64,000 nucleotides of DNA from Adiantum capillus-veneris (GCA_014529385.2 CM043960.1:33147396-33211395); one strand, 5' to 3'; counted from the stretch's first letter, positions 23,310-34,874 are shown. The notes: generated by a model from the sequence alone, not told the origin. Program-made: numbers and translations.

Positions 23310-23990
23310 CTAAAGATTTTCTCTATTAGAAGATTGAACATTAGTCAAGCCAAAAGGCATGGCTAGATATTCATAAAGACCAAACGTTGTGCAAAATACG
23401 GTATTTAGGATATCTGCATCCACTATCCTTATTTGATGATAGCCACTTTTAAGTTCAATCATACTGAAGTAGGTAGATCCTTGAAGCTTATCAAATAGAT
23501 CTTCTACCCGAGGCACGGGAAATTTGTTATCGATAGGGATATGGTTTAGTGCTCGATAGTCCACACACATATGGTACGTGCCATCTTTCTTTTGCACTAA
23601 AAGGACTGGAGAACAAAAGGGAGAGGAGTTGGGCCTCAACATCCCTTTGTCAACCAATTCTTGTACTTGCCTCATGATCTCCTCTTGTTGAGCTTGAGAA
23701 AATCGATAAGGAGGCTTGTTAGTCAGTGAGCTTCCTCATAGGAGCTCAATTCGATGGTCATCATCCCCTCGTTTTGGAGGTAGGTCCATAGGGATATCAT
23801 CGATGAATACATCTTGGAATCCTTTTACAGAGTTAGACAAGTCTAACTCTTCTTGATTCCTACCATTTACATTTGATGAAAGATTACGACCTTTGAGGGA
23901 CTCTTTTACAAAAATCATGTATGCAAAAACTGAGCTCTTCATTGATTTATCGAAAGCAGAGGATTTACAAGTGGTATAGTACGACCACAC
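23310..23990 (-). pseudogene. Gypsy protease/RT linker and reverse transcriptase N-terminal part
   Basis: The frame at 23,736-23,990 ends FQDVFIDDIPMDLPPKRG.., the linker just before RT. The frame at 23,310-23,675 has DKGMLRPNSSPFCSPVLLVQ, CVDYRALNHIPIDNKFPVP and MPFGLTNV, the classical Ty3 RT fingers and palm. The catalytic FFDD motif follows near 23,280 in another frame. Several frame breaks. Confidence 0.8.
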
Positions 23991-24337
23991 TCACTGGCAT
24001 CTATATACATGTTCTTTCCCCTGTAGGTGAAGTAGATTCTCCTTTCAGGAAACTTCATGTTGGGAGCCATGGGATCAAACCATGGCGCCCCTAGGATAGC
24101 ATCCTCATGTTGGAGAGAAGATATAAAAAGTCTTCTTTGTTGACATAGCTTTGGACATGAAGCCTCAACTTCCTAATCAAGGGAGTAATGGAGGCTTGTT
24201 GTCCCTTGAAAGTTGTGTCAGCCGTTACAATATCTCCCATCTTGAAAGCTTGAATGCCCAACTTGGTGTGGCCAACTCTATTGATATGAAGTTGTGAGTA
24301 GAGCTAGGGTCAAACAGAATGAAGGCATAATGATCCC

Positions 24338-24569
24338 TTACCTTTTCCCAAGCATAGGAGAGAGATGATCCTTTGCAATGAGCATCCTCTTTTGGAGCTT
24401 CGATGGTGGAAGCCCTAGGAGTCTCATTGCGAGCATTTTTCTTGGGGCAAGAACGATAGCCATATCCTTGCTCCCCACACTTAAAACCTTTATGGTCCTT
24501 GCGAAAATCTTCAAGCTCTTCAGGAGAGAGTTTGTTTTTGCCTTTGTAAACTCCCTTCTCCTTGGACCG

Positions 24570-24600
<31 letters not shown>

Positions 24601-25759
24601 GAAGTGCCTTGGGAAGAATTTTGTGCATTGGTTTCCCCTTTGCATCAATTTTGTCTTTGTTTTCCATGGGCTTGCCATTTTGTCTAGCCCCTTGTTGGAA
24701 ATTGATGTGTGAAGCAACCATGGTGTGATGGATTAATTTGGTGATAGAACCAGGTTGTTGAGAGTTGGTGTATTTGGCCATCTCTTCTTGTAATCTTGCA
24801 CAGAATTGTTGCTTTTGCTTGACAAAGTCTATGTTTTGGAAGACAATAGCCTTGAGATGTAAATCCCAAAAATTGTCTACATATTTGTGGATATACTCAT
24901 GAGAGAGAAGCTTCAAACTACTCCATTCAATGAGCACTTTGTCCTTTGCATCGTTTGCAAGGAATTACTTCATGATGGAAACTTGTAGAGTTTTCCATGT
25001 CCTTGGGGATTTGTCATTGCCACGAAGGCTAGCCCACCATTGACGAGCCAATTTCTGGAAGTGCATAGCTACATGGTGTAGCTTGGAGGACTCCATGAAG
25101 CCCTCATCTCCAAAGGCCACATCAAATTGCTGGATGAAGGCGAATTCTATGTCAGTGGCACCAAAGGTGCCATCATAGGTGAGAAAAGAGATACTCTTTC
25201 CTCCCTCTTTGAACTTCTTGAGCTTTTGTGACCTTCGCCATTCAGGGTATGGTTTGTGATGTCCTCCCCTCTTGTATTCTCTAGGAGAATAGCCATAGAT
25301 TTTGTCGGAAGAGGAGGAAGGTGAAGAAGAAGGAGAAGAGGGTGACCTCTTTCTTGCCCTTTTCTTCCTTTGTTTCCTCTCTTCCCTTTTGGAATGACGA
25401 GTAGAAGGACCATGTATTGATCTTTTTCTCTTGGGAGGAGTTGGCGATCGTCTAGACCGCCGTCTACATGGAGCCACATCTTGAGAGGAATTTAAAGTTT
25501 CATTGCTTTCTTGCTCCTTGGATTCCTCTTCTTGTATGGGAGAGAATCTTATTTTGGGGGTCTCTTCAAGAGGCCTCCTAAGCTCTCTCTCCTCTCGGAG
25601 AGGAAGGAAAATCCCACAGGCGCGAAGTTGTTGAGTAACTTCGGCTTCCAAAGTAGGGTTTCCCATAGCTTGATGCAACCTAGTAACGAGATAATTGACA
25701 AACATGGGGGCATCATCATTAGCACCTTCATGTGAAAAATCAAAGCTATCAATGTTCAT
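24338..25759 (-). pseudogene. gag: Gypsy gag, two frames
   Basis: The first frame (24,965-25,759, 264 codons) begins MNIDSFDFSHEGANDDAP and contains an Arg/Ser-rich segment (RRRSRRSPTPPKRKRS) before the retrotransposon gag fold (LHHVAMHFQKLARQWWASL). A stop at 24,962 separates it from the second frame (24,338-24,937), which continues LIEWSSLKLLSHEYIHKYV and has a threonine run encoded by an expanded triplet tract. The zinc knuckle near 24,480 is degenerate: C-G-E-Q-G-Y.. lacks the first Cys and the His. Such charged spacers may bind RNA; that is inference. Confidence 0.75.
24570..24600. repeat. (GTT)n trinucleotide tract in gypsy gag
   Basis: Nine to ten GTT units, read as a Thr run in the gag frame. 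Confidence 0.9.
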
Positions 25760-26183
25760 TCTACTCTCTTGGTTATTATCAGCCTATTAACAAAATTTGT
25801 GTACCTGGTGTATGCTTTGGCAATTCAAAACCTTAGTTGCTACTCTTCTTAGCCTTTGAAAATTGGCACTTAAGTATCTACACCCACAGCTCAAAGTGGT
25901 TAATTAAAGAGAGTAGTGGAGTGGGTCTAATATTGCAGGATTGCAAAGGGCTAGCTCCTTTCGGACTTCTTATGGCTCAATAATGGTAAAGCCATAGGCA
26001 AGTATAAAAAGACCCCATTATTAAGTCCAAAGCTACCGAGGTGTGCACCATATCCCACATAGTGGGCTCAACAAAACCGATAATAGATCCCAGTCCCATT
26101 TACCCTAATATAATTAACAAAGTCAACCATTTATAGTCTACTTAAGGACCTCTCTTCTTAAGCAAGAAAAGAGAAACCAAATG

Positions 26184-26195
26184 CTTTGATACCAA
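26184..26195 (-). other. PBS-like site of the gypsy element
   Basis: Minus strand TGGTATCAAAGC, one mismatch from the Met-type site, lies 425 bp upstream of the gag start in the correct orientation. Sequence to its right becomes copia E2-A within about 10 bp. Confidence 0.6.
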
Positions 26196-26204
26196 TGGAA
26201 GCAC

Positions 26205-27417
26205 GCATGTGCTCAATAGAAGGCTTTCTATCATGCTATGCTTCATATGGAGTAATAGATTGCAAAGCTTTCGTAGGACACATGTTAAGTACATAAGTGG
26301 CACACATGATGGTGTCAAGCCAAAAAGAATGCGGCAAAGCTTGACTTTTGACCATACATCGTGCCATTTTCGTAAGTGACCTGTTTTTCCTCTCAGCAAC
26401 ACCATTTTGCTGAGGTGTATAAGGCACCGTACATTGGTCTTTTATCCCACGACTAGCCAAAAATCCATTAAATTCATGAGATATATACTCCCCCCCTCGA
26501 TCGAAACGGAGGGTATCGGAACGGAGGGTGCCCATAGTACATTTTGATACCTTTTCAGCCATAGCCAGAAATGTTTGAAGCACATAAAAACTTCGGACTT
26601 CGCTTTAAGCGGAAATACCCATGCATGTTTGGAGTAATCATCAATGAAAGTCACAAAGTATAGGTAATTGCCCAACAACGGAGTTTGCATGGGCCCACAA
26701 AAATCACTATGCACGAGCTGCAACCTGCATGTGGACCTAATTGAACCATCATTTGGAAACTCCGAATGTTGCATCTTACCCAAAATACAGCCTTCACAAA
26801 CATGTTTGATAGGTGCTTCAAGAGGCAACAAAGAAGCAACCATATCAAATTTCTGCAAACGCAGCAAACTGGAAAAATTCAGATGACCAAAACGTGCATG
26901 CCAAAGTTTTGCATCTGAAATACCCCTTGAATCTGCAACTACATTTACGAAATTTTGTCCACACTTGTCATACAAAGTGAGATTATACAGCCCATGGCAC
27001 AAAAGGCCAGATGCAACAATTTCATCACCAAAACTGAAAATAATGAATTGTACATTTGTCATCCACAAATTTGACTACAAGTCCAAGTCTAGCAAGTACA
27101 GATACAGACAAAAGATTCTTCTTGATCCCAGGTACATAAAGTGCATCAACAAGTGTGAAAGAACTGCCATTTGGAGCAGTAAGCACAATCTTTCCAACCC
27201 CCTCAATTGGATAAGAGGCATTGTTGGCACAAGTGACTGAATTCCCATGAGGGACAGACTCGAGAGAGGTGAACAATTCACGATGCGAGGTAATGTGCTT
27301 TGTAGCACCACTGTCGAAATACCACACATGTGAATCTGCAGCAAACTGACAAGCATGCATCATGGGCAACAGGATTGTAAGTGCTAAAAGCCCATTCTGC
27401 ATCAACATCAGCATCAT
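26205..27417 (-). pseudogene. E2-A protease, gag-pre-integrase and integrase
   Basis: WYFDSGATKHITSH keeps the protease catalytic DSGA. KLWHARFGHLNFSSL and CEGCILGKM are the pre-integrase zinc finger. LVHSDFCGPM, DRGGEY and NGVAERKNR supply the D, D and E of the integrase. A frame change lies near 26,570-26,590. The sequence ends before RT. Confidence 0.8.
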
Positions 27418-27532
27418 AGTCTCCTTTCACAAAAGACTCAAGAATGGCTGCATTTGTAGTGGAACCAACATTGCAATGGAACCACCCTCTTTCTTCTGGC
27501 CTCTTTGGCCTTCAACTTAGGACACTGCTTGA

Positions 27533-28409
27533 TCAAGTGATCATTAGCTTTACAATAATGGCAACACATCTTCTTTTTTCCCTTATCACCAGAATTGCCA
27601 GACGAAGTGCTGCCAGCAAATGCATTGGGAACATAAGTTTTGCCACTCGCAGCAGAACCATAAGAAGTGGTTGCATTGCTGTACCACCCTTTCTTTGAGA
27701 AGCAATAAAAGCTTGTTCAACTGCACATTGTCTAGTCCTGTTTTTTTCTGGAAAGTGACTCTTGCAACAACAATGTGCATAATGCATCAAACTTGACAAC
27801 TTCAGGATTTCCTTGGGTCATAAGTCTCCAAGTACTAGCAAAAGGCTGGTAAGAATCTGGTAAGGTATCAAGGACAGTCTGCACAAGGGAACTGTCTGAA
27901 ATGACTTCACCTGCAGAAATAGGTTGCTCATTGAGATCCTTGACACAAGTAAGGAAAGTGTCCATATCATCTTCCTCATGCATAATCTTCGACTCCAACT
28001 CTTTACGCAACAAAGCAATTTTAGCCTCATTGCGACTTGCATAAAGACCAGCCAAAATGTCCCAAGCCTGTTTTGCAAATTTTGCTGAACAAATGTGAGG
28101 AACAATGGTGCGCTTCATAGACAACGCAATCAATGCATGAGCCTGCGCATCCTTTACATCCCAACGAGATTGTTATGTCGTAGGCAAAACAACTCTAATA
28201 ACAACAATCCTTGCAGCAAAACCTGCAACATCCTCAACATCTCCTACATCCTCAGAACCAGGACGTACATCAATGCCCTGCACAATATTTTAAACATCCT
28301 TTGACACAAGAACATGTTGCATCATATAAGCCCACATAGGGTAATTGTCCCCATCCAACCTGTCCTCAGCAGCAAACATCTTGAACACATCTGTGTTGTT
28401 GTCAGCCAT
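27533..28409 (-). pseudogene. gag: E2-A gag
   Basis: The start at 28,409 reads MADNNTDVFKMFA (same start as the other two copies) and continues NYPMWAYMMQHVL, a copia gag motif. Stops occur before the 28,133 frame (IALSMKRTIVPHICSAKFAKQAWDIL, UBN2 domain). A frame change near 27,740 leads to the part with the CCHC knuckle (CHYCKANDHLIKQC). Confidence 0.8.
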
Positions 28410-28611
28410 GGTAAATGTTGCACCTGATGTGAAAACTGCTCAAGGCACACAACTGAGAGTGTGTTACTTAGTGTGCAATGGAAAGATAGATAGCCCTGGA
28501 GTGATGGGCGTATATACAATGCATGGGGGGGAAAACCTCCTAAAGACGGGAAAAATGCCCCGGTGGTCCTAGTGTGTTCACACACATCACTACCACATGT
28601 ATATGGTAACA

Positions 28612-28720
28612 GGGTGGCCCATTTTGCACAAAAGGCGCATTTTTTGATCTAAAATATTCTTGATTTTAAGAAGGCCTTTGATTGTGATTGAAGTTTTCAC
28701 GAGTAAAGTTCTACTGAGTA
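28612..28720. repeat. Duplicated flank, first unit, left of E3
   Basis: GGGTGGCCCATTTTGCACA.. to ..CTACTGAGTA matches 37,232-37,345 beside E2-B nearly base for base, evidence that E2-A and E2-B are copies of one insertion. Confidence 0.85.
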
Positions 28721-28725
28721 AAGTT

Positions 28726-28917
28726 TGTTGGGGTATAAAGCCCAATGTGGTTGCCCAGGTAAGTGGGCGGGCCGCCAGGTATGTACACATATTCTTTTGT
28801 AAAAACCTAATAAGAACTCACTATGCTCTACAAATTACAGTAGAGCGAGTTCACCATATCGTCGTGCTCTTCTTCTCGCACTCTCTCTCGCGTCGCACTT
28901 CCGCTCGTACTCCTTCA
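28726..28917 (+). repeat. 5' LTR of E3
   Basis: 192 bp, TGTTGGGGTATAAAGCCC.. to ..ACTCCTTCA, with TGTT at the start and CA at the end. A GTATAAAG string near its start is a possible TATA element. Confidence 0.95.
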
Positions 28918-28919
28918 AC

Positions 28920-28931
28920 TGGTATCAGAGC
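28920..28931 (+). other. Primer binding site of E3
   Basis: TGGTATCAGAGC two bases after the LTR: initiator-Met tRNA primer. Confidence 0.95.
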
Positions 28932-30016
28932 TCAGATCGAGGCTCGGGGCAGCACTGCAGGAGGCTAGAGTCACCAACTCAGATTGGAGTGAAATTTGAC
29001 AGGCGAAGACACGGCCTGAAATCACGTGGGAGAGCTCGAAGGATTTGGTGTTGTCAGAATTTCATTCTGAGGTCATCTCGGCCACCGTTCGGCTTTGACA
29101 AAGGTCTGCGCAGGCCATTTTCGACTACGTGGTCTCGACAGGTGCATATCCGACTCTGCAAATTTGGGGTTTTCGGCCTACGACTGCAGGTGTTGAGGAT
29201 ATCGACACTCCTAGAGTGCTGATTTGTGGTTGTCTACACATCGAAGGACGGCTCACAGTTCTTGGAGGCGTGTCACATACGACACGTGCGCATCTACACA
29301 CAGATTGTAGGCGACATCCACTAGTTCATCAGGTAGCTTGTGTTTGCTGCTTGATATTCCAAATTTCTTCTTGACATTGCAAGTACTTCCACATGGGATG
29401 TATTGTCAGAGATGATGTATGTCTGTTGAGGGTTTGCTGGCTGTGAGTCACGCAGCAAACAACCGCCGCAGCGGTTACAGCATACAGTGGGAAATTTGTG
29501 GATGTATGACTTTGTGGGAAGTCTATGTATTGTCAGATTTACTGCAGCCCTTGTTGAGGGTCGAGTGAGGTTTTATTGAGCTGGGGGATTCTCGAATGTT
29601 GAGATCCTTTCGGTGATACAGGTCTTGGAGCGATCCCTCGAGCACCCTTAGATAGGCAGCTAGGATGTATTGACTGTGAGTTAGATAGTTGGGATTGCAT
29701 CTTTGCTTTACTGCCGTTGAGGCATTGTCGCAGTCTATGCTTACAGGACAGTGACAGGACAGTCAGAGACAGTACAGGTGCAGGACAGGTTTACCCGCAG
29801 CTTACAGTGTCAGAGAGACAGTGTTTTTTGAGTTGTTTTTTGGTCTGTTTTTTGAGTACACCAGAGCCATTTTACAAAGGAGACTCTGCCGAAATTTATG
29901 CAGAATCTGAAGCTTTCTTGGTTCATTTGACAGGTTGATATTGGTTCAGAGGTCAGTTTACAAGGGAAACTCAGCCGAATTTTTCCCAGGAAAGTAAACT
30001 ATTGTGAAGCGTAGCT
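28932..30016 (+). other. Leader of E3
   Basis: Non-coding 1.1 kb between PBS and gag. Words such as ATTCTCGAATGTTGAGATCC and GGAGACTCTGCCGAAATTT have counterparts in the E1 leader (about 5,580 and 5,800), so E1 and E3 are related lineages. It probably holds packaging signals; that is inference. Confidence 0.7.
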
Positions 30017-31219
30017 ATGGCTGGATCACAGGACACTGCTCTTTACAATATCAAGAAGCTGGATGGAACCAATTTCCCATTGTGGAAGCAGCAGATTTGG
30101 CACGTGTTGGTACAAAAGAAGCAGATAAAACCTATAAAGCTCAAGGGGATAAAACCAGAAGATATGGACGAAGATGAATGGAGCAAAATGGATGAATTGG
30201 CACTTTCTACCATTATGCTGACTTTGGCAGAAAGCGTTTACTTCAATGTAGCAGATGAGATGTCGGCTTATCAAGCATGGATAAAGCTGAGTGATCTTTA
30301 TGAGAAGCAGAGTGCAGCTTCACAGGTATACTGGCTTAAGAAGCTTGTTGACTTGAAGATGAAAGAAGGGACCCCTATGTCCAATCATCTGAATGAATTC
30401 AACACCATCTACAGTCAGTTGTCAGCTCAAGGTGTCAAGTTTGATTAACCTGTTAGAGCTATGTTCCTGTTGATCACATTGCCGGAAAGTTGGGACACTT
30501 TTCGCACAGCTTTGAGTAATTCTGCACCTCCAGATGGTTTGAACATAGCAGGTGTAGAAGGAAGTTTGCTTACTGAAGAAACCAATAGAAAGACAATGGA
30601 CAAAGGCAAAGCAATAGCCTTAGTTGTCAGGGGAAGGACCAAAGAAAAGTACAAAGGTGGAAAGAGGAATCAGTCTCGTAGAAAGTCCCGCAGTGCTAAA
30701 GGAAAGAGTGACATAGAATGCTACCATTGTGGCAAGAAGGGTCACATGAAAAGAGACTGTAGAGAATGGAAAGCAGAAAAAGGCAAAGAGAAAGCTGAAG
30801 ACCATGGTGAGAAGAACAAGTCCTCAGTGAAGATTCAAGAAATAAATGTGACAAACATTGTTGCAGAGGATGACAGTCTAGTGTCAGGAGACATCTACTT
30901 CTTGAAGAATACAATGGACTCAGCTCTTCTTACAGCATCTGATGGAAATGCACTGAGTGACTGGATTATAGACTCAGGGGCATCACTTCATGTGTCTCCA
31001 AACAAGGAGTGGTTTACCTCTTATGTGCCCACTAAAGATCATGTTCGGCTAGGCAATGGGCAGACATGTGAGATCTTAGGTGTTGGAGATGTTCAATTGA
31101 AGTTTCAAAATGGCTCTTCTTTCACGCTGAAGAATGTGAGACATGTTCCCGCAATTACAAAGAGCTTGATCAACACAGGTTTACTTGATGATGCTGGCTA
31201 CGTCACCACTTTTGGATAG
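30017..31219 (+). pseudogene. gag: E3 gag and protease, two nonsense codons
   Basis: One frame, start MAGSQDTALYNIKKLDG at 30,017 followed by FPLWKQQIWHVLV (copia gag). A TAA at 30,446-30,448 and a TAG at 31,217-31,219 interrupt an otherwise continuous frame. The UBN2 domain covers about residues 20-200. A perfect CCHC knuckle CYHCGKKGHMKRDC lies at 30,719-30,760 and the protease site DSGAS at 30,971-30,985. Gag packages the RNA; the protease processes the polyprotein. With only two stops, the lesion load is much lower than in E1 or E2. Confidence 0.9.
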
Positions 31220-31222
31220 AAC

Positions 31223-33999
31223 ATGTGGAAGATATCCAAGGGTTCTATGACAGTAGCACATGGAGTAAATTCTGGAGGACTTTACATGATTTATGTATCA
31301 AATGTCTCTAAAAATGTAATCAATGTAACTGAGCAGCCGAACGTTTCTTTGTGGCATAGCCGGTTAGGACATATGTCCAAGAAGGGAATGGAAATCTTGT
31401 CTCGTTCTGGTTATTTGCCTGGCTTTTCATTTAATGATTTTGAATTCTGTGAACATTGTCTGTATGGTAAGCAAACACAACAGCCACATAAGCATAGAAG
31501 CAATAGAAGAGATACACAATTGGCACTTGTTCATAGTGATTTGTGTGGACCTATGCCTAACCTATCTCTAGGCCCGGAGCTTCTTACTTTATGACATTTA
31601 TAGATGATTACTCGAGGAAAGTATGGGTTTACTTTCTCAAGCACAAGGATGAAGCGTTGAGTGTTTTCAAAACGTTTGTGACACTTGTGGAGAATCAGAG
31701 TGGCAAGAAGCTTAAATGCTTACGCACTGACAATGGTGGAGAGTATGTTTCAAAGACCTTTCAGGACTTTTGTGAGTCAAAAGGTATAAAACGTGAACTT
31801 ACTGCTCCTTACAATCCTCCTCAAAATGGTGTTGCTGAGAGGATGAATAGGACCATACAAGAGAAGGTCAGAAGTATGTTGTCTAATGCACAACTGCCAA
31901 ATGGGTTTTGGGCTGAAGCTGTATCAACAGCTTTTCATCTTGTAAATAGATCTCCTAGCAAGGTTTTGCAGAAGGATTCAGTGCCAGAGATGGTATGGTC
32001 AGGCAAAATGCCCTCATACAAGCATCTCAGAGTCTTTGGCTGTGAGGCATATACTCACGTTCCAAAGGAATTTAGGAACAAACTTGAGCCAAAAAGTAGA
32101 AAGTGCATCTTTCTAGGCTATGGTAATTCTGGTGAGATGGGGTACAGACTTTGGGATCCCGAATCCAGAAAGGTTGTCCGCAGCAATGATGTTCACTTTA
32201 ATGAATCCAAATATCATTATAAACCAGAGAGGGTTGAGGAGATTAGAAGAGTTGTCTTCCAAGAAGATGGACATGCACGTGCAAGACAAAATGTCAGGGC
32301 TCAAGAGGAGCAAGGACAGGATAGAGTGGAACCACAGGTTGTGGCTGAGCCTGAGCCACCTATTGTGCGTAGATCTGGACGTGTCACGCGACCTCCTGAT
32401 AGGTTTGTTCCATCTATGAACTATGTCATGTTGACTAATTGCAATGAGCCTTCATGTTACAAGGAAGCAGTGCAAATGAAGGACTCTGGGAATTGGCAAT
32501 TGGCCATGCAGTCAGAGATGACAGCTCTGCATAAAAACCAGACATGGAAGCTAGTTAAATTACCACGGGGCAAAAAGGCTCTACCCTGTAAATGGGTTTA
32601 CAGGTATAAGATCACCGCTCATGATAGTCAGCCAAAGTACAAAGCAAGGCTTGTTGCCAAGGGCTTTAAGCAAGAACAAGGCATTGACTTTGATGAAGTC
32701 TTCTCTCCGGTGGTCAAGATGACTACATTGAGATGCTTTCTTGCATTGGTTTCCATATTAGATTTGGTGTTGCACCAAATGGATGTCAAGACAGCGTTCT
32801 TGCATGGTGATTTAGATGTGAAAATTTACATGCAGCAGCTAGAAGGGTTTGTTGAGAAAGGCAAGGAAGATTGGGTATGCCAGTTGTTAAAGAGTCTTTA
32901 TGGCTTAAAACAATCAACGAGGGCATGGTACCATAAATTCCACAAGTTTATGCTTTCTCAAGGCTACAAACGTAGTGAGTTCGATCACTGTCTATATACA
33001 AAGAAGGCTAAGGATGGTAGTTGGCTGATCCTTATTTTGTATGTGGATGACATGTTGATTGTTGGCAAGCACTTGGAAGAAATTTCAGCTTTGAAGTCAA
33101 AGATGGCAAAATCGTTTGACATGAAAGACATGGGTGAGGCAAGTCATATACTTGGTATGCGCATTGAGAGAGACGGATCAAAGAAGTTGATTTGGTTATC
33201 TCAAATAGAGTATATTGACAAGGTTTTGCAACGTTTCAATATGGAGAAGGGAAAGGCACTGAGTGTTCCATTGCCACCATATGTGAAACTTAGCAAACAA
33301 GATTGTCCTGTGTCTGAGGAAGAACAGGCTGAAATGGATAAGATTCCATATGCGTCTGCAGTGGGTAGTTTGATGTATGCAATGATTGCTACTCGCCCAG
33401 ACATTGCATTTTCAGTTGGAGTAGTAAGTCGATACATGTCAAACCCAGGCAAGAAACATTGGGAGGCAGTGAAAGGAATATTGAGATACCTGAAAGCTAC
33501 AAAGAGTATGCGTATATGCTATGGGAGTCAGGAGCTAAGTGTAAAGGGTTTTACAGACTCAGATTATGCAGGTGACTTAGACAACCGAAGGTCTACGTCA
33601 AGGTATGTCTTTACATTGGCTGGTGGAGCAGTATCATGGCGTTCTAGATTACAAGATTGTGTTACTCAGTCTACTACAGAGGCTGAATATGTTGCAGCAT
33701 CAGAGGCATGCAAAGAATCAATTTGGCTTAATCGACTAGTAACAGACTTGGGAATCGAAGAAGAGATGCCTGTGTTATATTGTGATAGTCAAAGTGCTAT
33801 ACAATTGGCTCACAATCGAGTTTATCACTCAAAGACAAAGCATGTGGATGTGAAGTATCATTTCATCAGGGAAATGCTCGAGGATAAGCAACTTCAGCTT
33901 GTCAAAGTTCACACCACAGAAAATCCTGCTGATTTACTTACAAAAGGACTTCCCTCAGAGAGCTTTGCGCATTTTCGCAAGCACTTAGGTGTAGGGTAG
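31223..33999 (+). pseudogene. pol: E3 pol: integrase, reverse transcriptase, RNase H; one frameshift
   Basis: The frame continues from gag/protease to about 31,575, where a frameshift at LSLGPEL leads to the 802-codon frame ending TAG at 33,999. Landmarks: LWHSRLGHMSKKGM and CEHCLYGK (zinc finger), VHSDLCGPM, RTDNGGEY and NGVAERMNR (DDE), KARLVAKGFKQEQGIDF, QMDVKTAFLHGDL and YVDDMLIVG at about 33,040 (RT), GFTDSDYAGD, TEAEYVA and DSQSA (RNase H). All catalytic residues are present. Closest by motif spelling to Tork/TNT1-like copia elements; lineage is my inference. Confidence 0.9.
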
Positions 34000-34077
34000 T
34001 ACATCACTTCTCTACATCTCTTGTATATTAGCTTGTATAGTAGCTTCTCTCACACTTAAAGTACCACATTGGACTTT

Positions 34078-34088
34078 AAGTGGGAGGT
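34078..34088 (+). other. Polypurine tract of E3
   Basis: AAGTGGGAGGT abuts the 3' LTR. Confidence 0.85.
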
Positions 34089-34280
34089 TGTTGGGATATA
34101 AAGCCCAATGTGGTCGCCCAGGTAAGTGGGCGGACCTCCAGGTATGTACACATATTCTTTTGTAAAAACCTAATAAGAACTCACTATGCTCTACACATTA
34201 CAATAGAGCGAGTTCACCATATCGTCGTGCTCTTCTTCTCGCACTCTCTCTCGCGTCGCACTTCCGCTCGTACTCCTTCA
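34089..34280 (+). repeat. 3' LTR of E3
   Basis: 192 bp, TGTTGGGATATAAAGCCC.. to ..ACTCCTTCA, six differences from the 5' LTR. Confidence 0.95.
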
Positions 34281-34285
34281 AAGTT

Positions 34286-34874
34286 CTGTTGAGCTATAGG
34301 TGGTCTAGGTCTAAAATTCATGAAACTTTGGTTTGGGTTATGGTACTTGGGCTCATACTTTTCTGATAATCTTGTAAGGCTTTAGTCATTAAATGGACAA
34401 ATCTAGACGAATGGTCAGGCTCAAGATGCTGTTTATTAACATCCTCCCTATAGAAATATTCGCTTGGGTTCATCACCATACGATATACTTAAGAAAAGTC
34501 CCAAATACATCTTGGCTTATTATATTTATGAAAAGTGATGGTTACATTGTGAGGGTTGTACATAAGGATATGACCATAAACCTTATTAAACCAATTTTGA
34601 GGTACATAGTAGAATTGAATCCCGCTACCTGACTTCTTCCAGACCCTAAATATGAGCTTCTCACTGAAGCCATATCTTTGGTTAAGCATGAGTGATTTCT
34701 TGCCAAGAATGATGTCATGACTGGGTACTTCCAAAGGTAAACATAGATTAATGTAAAGAATATATCCTTGCACCTGGACGTCATCTTTCTAAAGTTTTTT
34801 TTTGACCCATAGTTGTGGGTAGACCATGTACCTAGCAAAAACTTGGGTTCCACTACAAGAGGTCACTTAAATTC
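34286..34874. repeat. Duplicated flank, first unit, including first 24 bp of the CACTA element
   Basis: Matches 37,348-37,935 at about 97 percent. It ends with CACTACAAGAGGTCACTTAA.. (34,851-34,874), the terminal 24 bp of the CACTA element at 37,912, and then switches in one base step to E2 integrase sequence. The minus strand has a degenerate 94-103-codon frame (GSGIQFYYVPQNWFNKVYGH) that I do not recognise; plus-strand ORF 34,393-34,632 likewise. Confidence 0.85.

Larger units (their letters stand above)
21593..26196 (-). mobile_element. Ty3/gypsy chromovirus, degenerate
   Basis: Minus-strand order PBS-like site, leader, gag, protease region, RT, RNase H, integrase, chromodomain is diagnostic of Ty3/gypsy chromoviruses. 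Frames are interrupted by stops, and a deletion removes the RT thumb and the start of RNase H. The 5' LTR is missing: sequence changes to copia E2-A a few bases beyond the PBS. The 3' LTR was not identified. Confidence 0.85.
26205..28611 (-). mobile_element. Copia element E2-A, truncated (LTR part, gag, PR, INT)
   Basis: Minus-strand copia element of the same family as E2-B and E2-C. The LTR starts TGTTACCATATACATG at 28,611. Compared with E2-B, a 388-bp deletion joins GAAAACTGC (28,431-28,438) to CAAGGCACAC and removes the 3' part of the LTR, the PBS and the leader. RT and RNase H are absent because the element ends at about 26,205, against the gypsy PBS. From about 26,643 rightward it belongs to a tandemly duplicated unit. 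Confidence 0.85.
28721..34285 (+). mobile_element. Copia element E3, complete with LTRs and 5-bp target duplication
   Basis: Bounded by AAGTT on both sides (28,721-28,725 and 34,281-34,285). The two LTRs are 192 bp each and differ at six positions by my count (about 97 percent identical). Internal order: PBS, 1.1-kb leader, gag, protease, integrase, RT, RNase H, PPT. The uninterrupted target site exists at 37,335-37,355 in the second duplicated unit. It is the youngest structurally complete element in the window. Lesions: two nonsense codons and one frameshift. Confidence 0.95.

Noticed and set aside
24378-24728. Plus-strand ORF with a valine run
   Set aside because: Antisense shadow of the gypsy gag; the valine run is the complement of the triplet tract.
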